Source of the DNA: Bradyrhizobium sp. WSM1417
Lineage (GTDB): Bacteria; Pseudomonadota; Alphaproteobacteria; Rhizobiales; Xanthobacteraceae
NCBI RefSeq assembly: GCF_000515415.1
Contig: NZ_KI911783.1
Location: 5,877,831 to 5,941,830, forward strand
Direction of reading: 5' to 3'
DNA length: 64,000 nucleotides
The position numbers and the translations under genes were made by a program. A model generated the notes under the pieces. It was not told where the DNA came from. It was given only the letters and a program-made list of their open reading frames with translations, and did not search any database. Shown one piece after another: positions 35,222 to 45,117 of this stretch (positions are counted from its first letter, which is position 1; every line of letters begins with the position of its first letter).

Positions 35222-35614
35222 ATGGACGACCAGAAACGCCGCGATGCCGGCATGAACGTGCGCCGAAAAGTGCTGGGTAATGCCTGGGTCGACAAGTCGA
35301 TCGCGGGTCGCAATGCGTTCAACACCGATTTCCAGGACATGATCACGCGTTACGCCTGGGGCGAGATCTGGACGCGGCCGCATTTCGACGAGCGCACGCG
35401 GCGGGTGCTGGTGATCGGCACCATGGTTGCGCTTGGCCAATGGGACGAATTCCGCCTGCATGTGCGCGCGGCCCTCGCCGAGGGCGGCTTCACGCCCGAC
35501 GACATCAAGGAAATCCTGCTGCAGCAGGCGATCTATTGCGGTGTGCCGGCGGCGAACCACGCCGTCAAGGAAGCCTCAGGGATTGTGCAGGAGCTCGGCC
35601 TGCTCAAGACCTAG
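35222..35614 (+). CDS. pcaC: 4-carboxymuconolactone decarboxylase
   Basis: The 130-residue protein is the single-domain CMD/AhpD-fold PcaC, with WGEIWTRPHFDERTRRVLVI and GGFTPDDIKEILLQQAIYCG plus a late GVPAANHA. It decarboxylates carboxymuconolactone. GGAGAGGAGG precedes the ATG. Its last 39 bases overlap the end of the convergent membrane-protein gene. Confidence 0.94.
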   Translation: MDDQKRRDAGMNVRRKVLGNAWVDKSIAGRNAFNTDFQDMITRYAWGEIWTRPHFDERTRRVLVIGTMVALGQWDEFRLHVRAALAEGGFTPDDIKEILLQQAIYCGVPAANHAVKEASGIVQELGLLKT

Positions 35615-36112
35615 CGGCGGGGTGGCCTCCACGGGCTTCTGAACGATCTTGGGCGCCGCCTCGGGCCGTTCGACCACCACGACGATGGCGGCACCGAGCA
35701 GGAGCAGAAGTTCGGTGGCGTGCAGCCGGAGAGCGGCCATCTCGCCGACCTTCGAAGCCATGATCATGCTCGCAAACGAGATCAGGCTGCCGATCGCAAG
35801 CGCGATGCCGAGCGCTTCGTCGCTGCCGCCGTTCTTGCGGATGCGGGGGATGCAGAGCAGCGCAAGGTAGATCGCAAAGAACGCCACCACCGTCACTCGC
35901 CCCAGTGCCAGCAGCCAGGCGGCGCGCACCGTGTCCATCCCCGCCATCTGGAGATGGTCGCTGAGGAAAAGCGCAACTGCGACGCTCGGCCGCTCATAGA
36001 GGCCGTGCACCGGCGCCACCATGATGTTGAAGGCAACGAGGGTCCAGACCGGGATGAAATAGGCCGCCAGAAGTGCGCCGTTGACCGAACCGATCCGCCA
36101 GTTTCCGAACAT
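35576..36112 (-). CDS. Four-helix membrane protein of unknown function
   Basis: The 178-residue product has about four hydrophobic segments (near 11-35, 65-85, 97-120 and 125-145) with short charged ends. No family is recognised. It overlaps pcaC tail to tail by 39 bases, so its C-terminal tail (from about residue 166) is encoded opposite the end of pcaC. Confidence 0.7.
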   Translation of the reverse strand: MFGNWRIGSVNGALLAAYFIPVWTLVAFNIMVAPVHGLYERPSVAVALFLSDHLQMAGMDTVRAAWLLALGRVTVVAFFAIYLALLCIPRIRKNGGSDEALGIALAIGSLISFASMIMASKVGEMAALRLHATELLLLLGAAIVVVVERPEAAPKIVQKPVEATPPLGLEQAELLHNP

Positions 36113-36445
36113 GCCGCTTCCCGCTTCGTTTGGCCCGCGCCTTCGATGGAAGGCCTTGCCGGGAGCTAACTCGCATCAGACTGTGGCGGCAATTTAAACC
36201 CTTTGTTTACCTTAATTGCCTCCCGATAGGCCTCTAATTGGGCGCCGGTTCCGCCCATTGCGGGGAACCGGAGCGCCCAAATGATCTCTGTAAAAGCCTT
36301 GATGCGGAGGCAGGGCCGGTTGCAGCCGCCAGTTCCCTCCTGTTACAAAACGAGAATGCTTAAGGGCTGCCGGGGCCCGAGAAGAAACAGCACTCTCTCT
36401 CGAAGAGCTCCCTTTGAGCCGCGTCAGATTTGGGTACGGCAGCCT
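36113..36445 (+). other. Leader region of the second liv operon with a strong hairpin
   Basis: This 333-base gap has an AT-rich part (TTTAAACCCTTTGTTTACC near 36193) that may be the promoter, then a GC-rich stem-loop at 36240-36278. The remainder is open on the plus strand but gives an Arg-rich, non-LivH-like peptide. No gene is seen. Confidence 0.5.
36240..36278 (+). promoter_or_regulatory. Candidate structured leader RNA of the second liv operon
   Basis: GGGCGCCGGTTCC and GGAACCGGAGCGCCC are inverted partners with one bulged base, around a ten-base loop. It lies about 170 bases before the LivH start. It does not match a riboswitch I know; it may be an attenuator or a stability element. Confidence 0.4.
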
Positions 36446-37363
36446 ATGGATTATTTCGCCCAGCAGCTCATCAACGGCCTCGTGCTCGGCTCGATCTACG
36501 GGCTGATCGCGATCGGCTACACGATGGTCTACGGCATCGTCGGCATGATCAACTTCGCCCATGGCGATGTCTTCATGATCGGCGGCTTCATCGCGCTGAT
36601 CACCTTCCTTCTCCTGGTCTCGACCGGCCTGACTGCGGTCCCGGTGATCCTGTTGATCGTGATCCTGGTCTCGATGGCGGTCACCGCCCTGTATGGCTGG
36701 ACCATCGAGCGCATCGCCTACCGTCCGCTGCGCCACTCCTTCCGCCTCGCGCCGATGCTGTCGGCGATCGGCATGTCGTTCGTGCTGACCAACTATTCGC
36801 AGGTGGCGCAAGGCGCACGGGTGAAGCCAGTGCCGCCAGTGATCACCGGCGGATATACGCTGCACGAGAGCGCCGATGGCTTCGTCATCCAGCTCTCCAA
36901 CATCCAGATCGTGGTGGTCATCACCACCATCGTGCTGCTGGCGATCTTCACCTGGCTGGTGTCGCGCACACGGCTCGGGCGCGACATGCGCGCCTGCGAG
37001 CAGGACCAGACCATGGCGGCGCTGCTCGGCGTCAACGTCGACCGCACCATCTCCATGACTTTCGTGATCGGCGCTGCGCTCGCCGCAGTGGCCGGGCTGA
37101 TGTACCTGCTCTATTACGGCCTGGTCGATTTCTTCATGGGCTTCGTCGCCGGCATCAAGGCGTTCACCGCGGCCGTACTCGGCGGCATCGGCTCGCTCCC
37201 TGGCGCCATGCTCGGGGGGCTCGCGATCGGGCTGATCGAGACGTTCTGGTCGGCCTATTTCTCGGTCGAGTACAAGGACGTCGCCGCGTTCTCGATCCTG
37301 ATCGTCGTGCTGATCTTCATGCCGACCGGCCTGCTCGGCCGCCCCGAAGTCGAAAAAGTCTGA
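36446..37363 (+). CDS. livH: Branched-chain amino acid ABC permease LivH
   Basis: The 305-residue permease starts MDYFAQQLINGLVLGSIYG and has GMINFAHGDVFMIGGF and GGIGSLPGAMLGG, the standard LivH signatures, with about eight membrane segments. Longer frames exist, but this ATG gives the conserved N-terminus; the ribosome site is weak. First gene of a five-gene operon H-M-G-F-K. Confidence 0.93.
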   Translation: MDYFAQQLINGLVLGSIYGLIAIGYTMVYGIVGMINFAHGDVFMIGGFIALITFLLLVSTGLTAVPVILLIVILVSMAVTALYGWTIERIAYRPLRHSFRLAPMLSAIGMSFVLTNYSQVAQGARVKPVPPVITGGYTLHESADGFVIQLSNIQIVVVITTIVLLAIFTWLVSRTRLGRDMRACEQDQTMAALLGVNVDRTISMTFVIGAALAAVAGLMYLLYYGLVDFFMGFVAGIKAFTAAVLGGIGSLPGAMLGGLAIGLIETFWSAYFSVEYKDVAAFSILIVVLIFMPTGLLGRPEVEKV

Positions 37364-37375
37364 CGGGACGCGCGC

Positions 37376-38695
37376 GTGAACACTCCCTCGATCAATACGG
37401 CCAAAGCTGCATCGGGCATCCCCGCTCTCCTGAAGACCGCCGGCGTCAACGCACTGATCGCGCTGGTGCTGTTCTCGCTGATGGTCGGAGTCCGCACCGA
37501 AGCCGGTTCCGACGGCCAGCTCACCTATTGGACGCGCTTCGGCGAGGTCGCCTCCCTCGTTGCCGCAGTATTCGGCGGCTCGATCATGCTCGAGCTGCTC
37601 AAGCAATGGATCGGTCCGAGCGGCGCTGAGAAGCTGGTGCCGCCGGCGGTGCAGAGCGGAATGTCGTTCCTCGGCCGCTATCTCGCACCGGCGCTCCTGA
37701 TCTTCACGCTGCTGGTGCCCGTGATCTTCTATGACCAGCGCTACATCCTCGATCTCGCCATCCTCGTGCTCACCTATGTGATGCTGGGCTGGGGGTTGAA
37801 CGTCGTGGTTGGCCTCGCCGGCCTGCTCGATCTCGGCTACGTCGCCTTCTATGCGGTCGGCGCCTATTCCTACGCGCTGCTTGCGACCAATTTCGGCTGG
37901 TCATTCTGGATCTGCCTGCCGCTAGCGGGCGTCCTCGCCGCATTCTGGGGCGTGCTGCTCGGCTTTCCCGTGCTGCGCCTGCGCGGCGACTATCTCGCGA
38001 TCGTGACGCTCGCCTTCGGCGAGATCATCCGCCTCGTCATCATCAATTGGCAGGATCTGACTGGCGGTCCCAACGGCGTCTCCAGCATTCCCCGCCCCTC
38101 GTTCTTCGGCATCCCGCTCGACAACAGCGACAACGGGCTCGCCGCCAGGCTCGGCATCGAATATTCGCCGACCCACCGCATCGTCTTCCTGTTCTACCTG
38201 ATCCTGGCGCTCGCGCTGCTCACCAACTGGGTGACGATCCGGCTGCGCCGCCTGCCGATCGGCCGCGCCTGGGAAGCCCTACGCGAGGACGAGGTCGCCT
38301 GCCGCGCGCTCGGCATCAACACCACGACTACCAAGCTCACGGCATTCGCGACCGGTGCGATGTTCGGCGGCTTTGCCGGGGCGTTCTTCGCGACCCGCCA
38401 GGGCTTCATCAGCCCGGAATCCTTCACCTTCCAGGAATCGGCGCTGGTGCTCGCCATCGTCGTGCTCGGCGGCATGGGCTCGCAGCTTGGGGTTGCGCTC
38501 TCCGCGCTCGCCATGATCGGCGGTTTCGAGCTGTTCCGCAGCCTCGAGAGCTATCGCATGCTGGTGTTCGGCATGGCCATGGTGCTGATCATGATCTGGC
38601 GGCCGCGCGGCCTGATCGGGCATCGCGCGCCGACCGTATATCTGACCAAGGCCCACGCGATCTCATCCGACCTCGTCAAGGAGGGGCACGGATGA
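37376..38695 (+). CDS. livM: Branched-chain amino acid ABC permease LivM
   Basis: The 439-residue protein is the long LivM type with an N-terminal extension of about 100 residues holding extra membrane helices. The core has GLAGLLDLGYVAFYAVGAY and GGMGSQLG. It starts at GTG, 12 bases after LivH, and its TGA overlaps the LivG ATG. Confidence 0.93.
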   Translation: MNTPSINTAKAASGIPALLKTAGVNALIALVLFSLMVGVRTEAGSDGQLTYWTRFGEVASLVAAVFGGSIMLELLKQWIGPSGAEKLVPPAVQSGMSFLGRYLAPALLIFTLLVPVIFYDQRYILDLAILVLTYVMLGWGLNVVVGLAGLLDLGYVAFYAVGAYSYALLATNFGWSFWICLPLAGVLAAFWGVLLGFPVLRLRGDYLAIVTLAFGEIIRLVIINWQDLTGGPNGVSSIPRPSFFGIPLDNSDNGLAARLGIEYSPTHRIVFLFYLILALALLTNWVTIRLRRLPIGRAWEALREDEVACRALGINTTTTKLTAFATGAMFGGFAGAFFATRQGFISPESFTFQESALVLAIVVLGGMGSQLGVALSALAMIGGFELFRSLESYRMLVFGMAMVLIMIWRPRGLIGHRAPTVYLTKAHAISSDLVKEGHG

Positions 38696-39521
38696 GCCGC
38701 GACCAGATTCTCGAGGTCGACCGGCTCACCATGCGCTTCGGCGGCATCGTCGCGGTGCAGGACCTGTCGTTTGCCGCCGAGCGGAACAAGATCACCGCGC
38801 TGATCGGACCCAACGGCGCCGGTAAGACGACGGTGTTCAACTGCATCACCGGGTTCTACAAGCCGAGCGGCGGCGCCATCCGCCTCAGCCATGACGATGG
38901 CAAGGTGATCGCGCTGGAGCGGCTGAACGATTTCCGCATCGCCAAGCAGGCCAAAGTCGCGCGCACCTTCCAGAACATCCGCCTGTTTCCCGGCATGACC
39001 GCGCTGGAAAACCTGATGGTGGCGCAGCACAACGCGCTGATGCGCGCCTCCGGCTTCACCTTGCTCGGGCTCGTTGGCGCGCCCGTCTACCGCGACGCCG
39101 AGAAGCGGGCGATCGATCTCGCCACCGACTGGCTCAAGCGGGTCAATCTGCTCGATCGCGCCGACGATGCCGCCGGTAATTTTGCCTATGGCGACCAGCG
39201 ACGGCTCGAGATCGCACGCGCGATGTGCACCGAGCCGGCGCTCCTGTGCCTGGACGAACCCGCCGCCGGCCTCAATGCGCGCGAGAGTGCCGCCCTGAGC
39301 GAGCTGCTGCTGTCGATCCGCAACGAACTCGGCACCTCGATCCTGCTGATCGAGCACGACATGTCTGTGGTGATGGAGATCTCCGACCACATCGTTGTGA
39401 TGGACCACGGTGTGAAGATCTCTGAAGGCTCCCCGCGCGAGGTTCGCGACGATCCAAAGGTGATCGCCGCCTATCTCGGCACCGATGAGGAAGAGGCGGC
39501 GGCCGTGATGGAGGGCGGGTC

Positions 39522-39525
<4 letters not shown>
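38692..39525 (+). CDS. livG: Branched-chain amino acid ABC ATPase LivG
   Basis: The 277-residue ATPase has Walker A GPNGAGKTTVFN, the LivG-type signature FAYGDQRRLEIARAM and Walker B LLCLDEPAAGLN. The ATG overlaps the LivM stop; AAGGAGGGG lies just upstream. Residues 93-125 form the insert that is usual for LivG. Confidence 0.94.
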
Positions 39526-40262
<737 letters not shown>

Positions 40263-40362
40263 GGCCCCAAAGACGAACCCATGCTGCCGAATGTGGCGAG
40301 ATATCTCTGCCCATGCCCGTATTTTGCCGGTGACTTCTCCTCGAATTCATTCAAGAATGGCG

Positions 40363-40386
40363 CCGGTTTGAACCGGGCATGCCCGG
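40363..40386 (+). promoter_or_regulatory. Overlapping palindromes ahead of livK
   Basis: CCGGTTTGAACCGG (40363-40376) and CCGGGCATGCCCGG (40373-40386) share the CCGG at 40373-40376 and so are mutually exclusive hairpins in the livF-livK gap. They may set the ratio of binding protein to permease or mark a separate livK promoter region. Confidence 0.45.
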
Positions 40387-40420
40387 TAACTTCCACAGGC
40401 GACCACCCTCGAGGTATCTC

Positions 40421-41539
40421 ATGAAATCACTGAAGCTCATCGGTCTGGCATTCGGCGCGTCGATTGCGCTGTCGAGCGCGGCATTCGCGCAGGATGTCAC
40501 CGTCGCAGTCGCAGGTCCGATGACCGGCGGCGAGTCCGCTTTCGGCCGCCAAATGAAGAACGGCGCCGAGATGGCCGTAGCCGACATCAACGCCGCCGGC
40601 GGCCTCAACGGCAAGAAGCTCGCGCTGTCCGTCGAGGACGACGCCTGCGACCCGAAGCAGGCGCGCTCGATCGCAGAGAAGATCGCCGGCGCGAAGATCC
40701 CCTTCGTGGCCGGGCATTATTGCTCGTCGTCGTCGATCCCGGCTTCGGAAGCCTATGCCGACGGCAACGTGCTCCAGATTACTCCCGCCTCCACCAATCC
40801 GAAGTTCACCGATAGCGGACTGTGGAACGTGGCGCGCGTCTGCGGCCGTGACGACCAGCAGGGCCTGGTCGCCGCCCAGTACATCGCCAAGAACTACAAG
40901 GGCAAGAACATCGCCATCCTCAACGACAAGACCACCTACGGCAAGGGTCTTGCGGACGAGACCAAGAAAGCGCTCAACAAGGCCGGCGTCACCGAGAAGA
41001 TGTACGAGTCCTACAACAAGGGCGACAAGGACTTCAACGCGATCGTCTCGCGGCTGAAGCGCGACAACATCGATCTCGTCTATGTCGGGGGCTACCATCA
41101 GGAGAGCGGCCTGATCCTGCGCCAGATGCGCGACCAGGGCCTCAAGACCGTGCTGATGGCCGGCGACGCGCTCGCCGACAAGGAATATGCCTCCATCACC
41201 GGCCCTGCCGGCGAAGGCACGCTGTTCACCTTCGGCCCCGATCCGCGCAATAAGCCGACCGCGAAGAAGATCGTCGAGGCTTTCAAGGCCAAGAACATCG
41301 ACCCCGAGGGCTACACGCTCTACACCTATGCGGCGATGCAGGTCTGGTCGCAGGCGGCCAAGAAGGCCGGCACCACCGATGCCAAGAAGGTCATGGCGGC
41401 CATCAAGGCCGGGAAGTGGGACACCGTGATCGGGCCGATCGAGTATGACGCCAAGGGCGACATCAAGCAGCTCGATTACGTCGTCTACAAGTGGGACGCC
41501 AAGGGCGGCTACGCCGCGATCAGCGGCAACGGCACCTAA
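40421..41539 (+). CDS. livK: Branched-chain amino acid ABC substrate-binding protein LivK
   Basis: The 372-residue product has a Sec signal (LIGLAFGASIALSSAAFAQ) and a mature type I binding fold starting DVTVAVAGPMTGGESAFGRQ, with GHYCSSSSIPASEAYADG and PASTNPKFTDSG, matching Leu/Ile/Val-binding proteins. GAGG lies seven bases before the ATG. It is the last gene of the second liv operon, an amino-acid importer by family. Confidence 0.93.
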   Translation: MKSLKLIGLAFGASIALSSAAFAQDVTVAVAGPMTGGESAFGRQMKNGAEMAVADINAAGGLNGKKLALSVEDDACDPKQARSIAEKIAGAKIPFVAGHYCSSSSIPASEAYADGNVLQITPASTNPKFTDSGLWNVARVCGRDDQQGLVAAQYIAKNYKGKNIAILNDKTTYGKGLADETKKALNKAGVTEKMYESYNKGDKDFNAIVSRLKRDNIDLVYVGGYHQESGLILRQMRDQGLKTVLMAGDALADKEYASITGPAGEGTLFTFGPDPRNKPTAKKIVEAFKAKNIDPEGYTLYTYAAMQVWSQAAKKAGTTDAKKVMAAIKAGKWDTVIGPIEYDAKGDIKQLDYVVYKWDAKGGYAAISGNGT

Positions 41540-41581
41540 GCACGGTTGCCGGGGCCTGAAGGCCTCCTCTAATCATCATCG

Positions 41582-41609
41582 CGCCCCGGCTTGCCCCGGG
41601 GCGTTTCTT
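41582..41609 (+). terminator. Terminator of the second liv operon
   Basis: CGCCCCGG (41582-41589) and CCGGGGCG (41596-41603) form a perfect stem with a six-base loop, followed by TTTCTTCC. It lies 42 bases past the livK stop, between convergent genes. Confidence 0.7.
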
Positions 41610-41621
41610 CCTGCGTCAGGG

Positions 41622-42008
41622 TCAGACGGCTGCAGGCAGCGCGCCATCCGCCGCGGCTTGGGCGTTCCTTAGTGCTTGAAGAAGATCGTTTGGCCGAAAC
41701 GGCTTTTGCAGGCAGACCACGTTGGCGAGGTGGGGCGATTGTTCCATGAAGTCCAGCGCCGTCATCCCCGACACGGCAACGACTGGGAGGTTCGGTGCAA
41801 GCTCGCGCAGCGTCGTGATGACCTCGACGCCGTTGGTATCGCCAAGGAAAATGTCCACGATTGCCGCGTCGAAGCAGGTCTCGGTGAAGGCTTTCACCCC
41901 GGCTGCGCCGCTATCGGCCTCAACGACGTCGTAACGGTTGACGCGCAGCACGATCGCGACCATCGCACGGACGTCCTTCTGGTCGTCGATGATGAGAACG
42001 CGGGGCAT
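41622..42008 (-). CDS. Single-domain (CheY-like) response regulator
   Basis: The 128-residue protein is a receiver domain alone: acidic pair in LIIDDQ, phosphoacceptor Asp in AAIVDIFLGD (about residue 54), Thr/Ser switch in VAVSGM and Lys in CLQKPF. It lacks an output domain. The ATG follows GGGAG by nine bases. It is divergent from the hybrid kinase gene, a likely partner in a phosphorelay. Confidence 0.9.
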   Translation of the reverse strand: MPRVLIIDDQKDVRAMVAIVLRVNRYDVVEADSGAAGVKAFTETCFDAAIVDIFLGDTNGVEVITTLRELAPNLPVVAVSGMTALDFMEQSPHLANVVCLQKPFRPNDLLQALRNAQAAADGALPAAV

Positions 42009-42233
42009 AGGGAACAACTCCCGGATCCTGAATTCAAAATGCGTGATTCAAACCTGGAACCCGTAGCAGCGGGAGAGCATTATGGCACCGTCCAGTAAAG
42101 CGCATCTTACCCGATCCCCCGTGCGCGTTCTCCACAAAATTAAGTAAACTGTAACCTTCGGTTGAGTCGCGGTGGGTTTTGTCATGATGCGTGCCCAGAA
42201 CCCGCTACCATGGACCAAAATTGATTGGGCCAA

Positions 42234-45059
42234 ATGAGATTGGCAAAGATGCTCAAGACCGATCTGCGAGAGCTGCACGTGTCCGCGCCGACCGATCGGA
42301 GCACATTCCTTTCGACGCTGCCGGCCACCCCGAAAGATCGCACTGCAGCATTGGCGATCGTGGGCATCTCATCGATCCTGTTCGCAGTGGCCGTGCCCTT
42401 CGCAGGTATCCCGCTGCTGCCCGTGCCAGCCTTCGTCGCGAGCTATCAATCCGCGCTCGTCGTCGCGGACATCGTCACCGCGGTCCTGCTGCTGTCGCAG
42501 TTTGCGGTGCTCAGGACCCGCGCGCTGCTCGTGCTCGCGACGGGCTATCTGTTCACCGCTGCCGCGGCCGTGGTCCATGCCCTCACCTTCCCCGGACTTT
42601 TTTCGCCGACCGGGCTGCTGGGAGCCAACCAGCAGACCACGGTCTGGCTCTACATGATCTGGCACGGCGGCTTCCCGCTCTGCGTGCTGGCCTATGCCTG
42701 GCTGAAGGAGGCCGACGGCGGCGCCCGGATCGCGGGCTCGGCAAGCAAGGCGATCTACGCCAGCGCGGCCGGCGTCGCCGCGGTCATGATCGTCTTGACC
42801 TGGATCGTCACTGCCCAGCACGACCTGCTTCCGGTCCTGCTGCGCGATGGCCGTTACACGCAGATCATGATCGGCGTGGTGGCGTTTGTCTGGTCCTTGA
42901 GCTTTGCCGCGCTGGTCTCGCTGTGGTTCCGCCGTCCGCATTCGGTCATCGACGTCTGGCTCATGGTGGTGATGTGCGCCTGGCTGTTCGACATCGCGCT
43001 GTCGGCGATCGTCAACGTCGCGCGCTTCGATCTCGGCTTCTACGCCGGCCGCGTCTACGGCCTCTGCGCGGCGACCTTCGTGCTCGCAGTGCTTTTGATC
43101 GAAAATGTCCGCCTCCAGGCGCACACTCTGGGGCTCGTCGGCAGGTTGCGCCAGCAGTCGGCATTGGATCGCGACTATTATGGCAAGCGCCTGGCGCTGT
43201 ACGGGGCCGTCGTCGAATCCGCCAATGATGCCATCATTACGAAGACCCTCGACGGTGTCATCACGGGCTGGAACAAGGCCGCCGAACATCTGTTCGGCTA
43301 TGCCGCCGCGGAGGCCATCGGCCAGCCGATCGACATCATCGTGCCGGAGGACCGCAAGGCCGAGGTCAGGGGTATCCTGAACAGGGTCGGCGGCAATGAA
43401 ACGATCGCCCAGCATGAAACGGTCCGAATTCGGAAGGACGGCCGGCCGCTCGACGTCGTTCTCAACGTTTCTCCGCTCAAATCAGCCAACGGACAGATCA
43501 TCGGCGCTTCCAAGATCGCCCACGACATCACGGAAGAGAAGCAGGCACGAGAAAAACTGCGCCGCGAGGTCGAGGAGCGCCAGCGGATCTTCGAGACCTC
43601 GCAGGACCTGATCCTGGTCACCGACGGTTTTGGCAATTTCATCCAGGTCAGCCCCAGCGTGAAGACTATTCTCGGCTTGAGTCCGGAGGACATGATCGGG
43701 CACAGCGCCACCGAGTTCATTCATCCCGACGACCTCCAGAAGACGCGCGACGAGATGCGCGCGGCGCGGCGCGGCGCGGTCAAGCGCAGCTTCGAGGCGC
43801 GCTACTATCACTACGACGGTCACGAGGTCACGCTGAACTGGATGGGCACCTGGTCCGAGCCGGTCAAGCGCCATTTCTTCATCGGCCGCGACCTCACCGA
43901 GAAGCAGGCCGCCGAGGCGCAGTTCAGGCACGTCCAGAAGATGGATTCCATCGGTCAATTGACCGGCGGTGTCGCGCACGACTTCAACAATGTGCTGACT
44001 GTCATCACCGGCACGATCGGCATTTTGGCGGACGCGGTCGCTGATCGTCCCGAGCTCGCCGCCATCACCAAGCTGATCGACGACGCCGCCGAGCGCGGCG
44101 CGCAACTGACCAAGCATCTGCTCGCCTTCGCCCGCAAGCAGCCGCTCCAACCGCGCGAAATCGACGTCAACGCATTGACGCTCGAGGCCGCAAAGCTCCT
44201 GCATCCCACGCTCGGCGAGCAGATCACCATCATGCCGCAACTCACCGAGGATGCGTGGCCGGCACTGATCGACCCGGGCCAGCTTTCCACCGCGATCCTC
44301 AATCTCGCGCTGAACGCGCGAGATGCGATGCCCAACGGCGGCACGCTGGTGCTGGAGACCCGCAACATCTTTCTTGACGACGGCTATGCCAGCATGAATC
44401 CCGACGTGGTGGCTGGCAATTACGTCATGATCGCCGTCAGCGATACCGGCTCCGGAATCCCGCCGGAGTTGATCGACCGGGTATTCGATCCCTTCTTCAC
44501 CACCAAGGAGGTCGGCAAGGGCACCGGCCTCGGGCTCAGCATGGTGTTCGGCTTCGTCAAGCAGTCCGGCGGACACATCAAGATCTACAGCGAGGAAGGT
44601 CACGGCACGAGCGTGAAGATCTACCTGCCGCGCTCGAGCGGCGTGCAGGAGACCGAATTCGAGGCGCTCCAGAACGCGCCCGTCACCGGCGGCCACGAAA
44701 AGATCCTGATCGTCGAGGACGACGCGCTGGTGCGCCAATATGTCGTCACCCAGATCAAGAGCCTGGGCTATACCGCCCTCGAAGCCGCCAACGCGGCCGA
44801 GGCCCTCGTCATCATCGACGCCGACAAGGACATCGACCTGCTGTTCACGGACGTCATCATGCCCGGCAACATGAATGGTCGCCAGCTCGCCGATGAGGCG
44901 GCTCGCCGCCGCCCCGACCTGAAGACGCTGTTCACCTCGGGCTACACCGAGAACGCCATCGTCCATCACGGGCGGCTCGATTCCGGCGTGCTGCTGCTGG
45001 CAAAGCCCTACCGCAAGTCCGAGCTCGCCAAGATGCTGAGGACCGCGCTCGCGGGTTGA
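42234..45059 (+). CDS. MASE4-PAS-PAS hybrid histidine kinase with C-terminal receiver
   Basis: The roughly 941-residue protein has an N-terminal eight-helix MASE4-like membrane region (about 35-295), two PAS domains (about 318-435 and 450-560), a HisKA domain with the phospho-His in GGVAHDFNNVLT (about 582), a HATPase with DTGSGIPPE and GKGTGLGLSMV, and a receiver with FTDVIMPG. It should autophosphorylate and relay to its own receiver and perhaps to the divergent single-domain regulator. The start could be a TTG three codons earlier or an ATG five codons later. Confidence 0.9.
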   Translation: MRLAKMLKTDLRELHVSAPTDRSTFLSTLPATPKDRTAALAIVGISSILFAVAVPFAGIPLLPVPAFVASYQSALVVADIVTAVLLLSQFAVLRTRALLVLATGYLFTAAAAVVHALTFPGLFSPTGLLGANQQTTVWLYMIWHGGFPLCVLAYAWLKEADGGARIAGSASKAIYASAAGVAAVMIVLTWIVTAQHDLLPVLLRDGRYTQIMIGVVAFVWSLSFAALVSLWFRRPHSVIDVWLMVVMCAWLFDIALSAIVNVARFDLGFYAGRVYGLCAATFVLAVLLIENVRLQAHTLGLVGRLRQQSALDRDYYGKRLALYGAVVESANDAIITKTLDGVITGWNKAAEHLFGYAAAEAIGQPIDIIVPEDRKAEVRGILNRVGGNETIAQHETVRIRKDGRPLDVVLNVSPLKSANGQIIGASKIAHDITEEKQAREKLRREVEERQRIFETSQDLILVTDGFGNFIQVSPSVKTILGLSPEDMIGHSATEFIHPDDLQKTRDEMRAARRGAVKRSFEARYYHYDGHEVTLNWMGTWSEPVKRHFFIGRDLTEKQAAEAQFRHVQKMDSIGQLTGGVAHDFNNVLTVITGTIGILADAVADRPELAAITKLIDDAAERGAQLTKHLLAFARKQPLQPREIDVNALTLEAAKLLHPTLGEQITIMPQLTEDAWPALIDPGQLSTAILNLALNARDAMPNGGTLVLETRNIFLDDGYASMNPDVVAGNYVMIAVSDTGSGIPPELIDRVFDPFFTTKEVGKGTGLGLSMVFGFVKQSGGHIKIYSEEGHGTSVKIYLPRSSGVQETEFEALQNAPVTGGHEKILIVEDDALVRQYVVTQIKSLGYTALEAANAAEALVIIDADKDIDLLFTDVIMPGNMNGRQLADEAARRRPDLKTLFTSGYTENAIVHHGRLDSGVLLLAKPYRKSELAKMLRTALAG

Positions 45060-45117
45060 GCCTGCGGCGCCCCTGCGATATCGCTGAAGCGGACGCCTTT
45101 CAGCCTGCGGAGCCGCC

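Noticed and set aside
36281..36445. Longer N-terminus for the second LivH
   Set aside because: The extra 55 residues are Arg- and Pro-rich, unlike a permease, and cover the leader hairpin region.
42030..42100. Possible tRNA in the kinase-regulator gap
   Set aside because: A CAAACCTGGAACCCG-like string is present but no cloverleaf can be built and no T-loop consensus is found.
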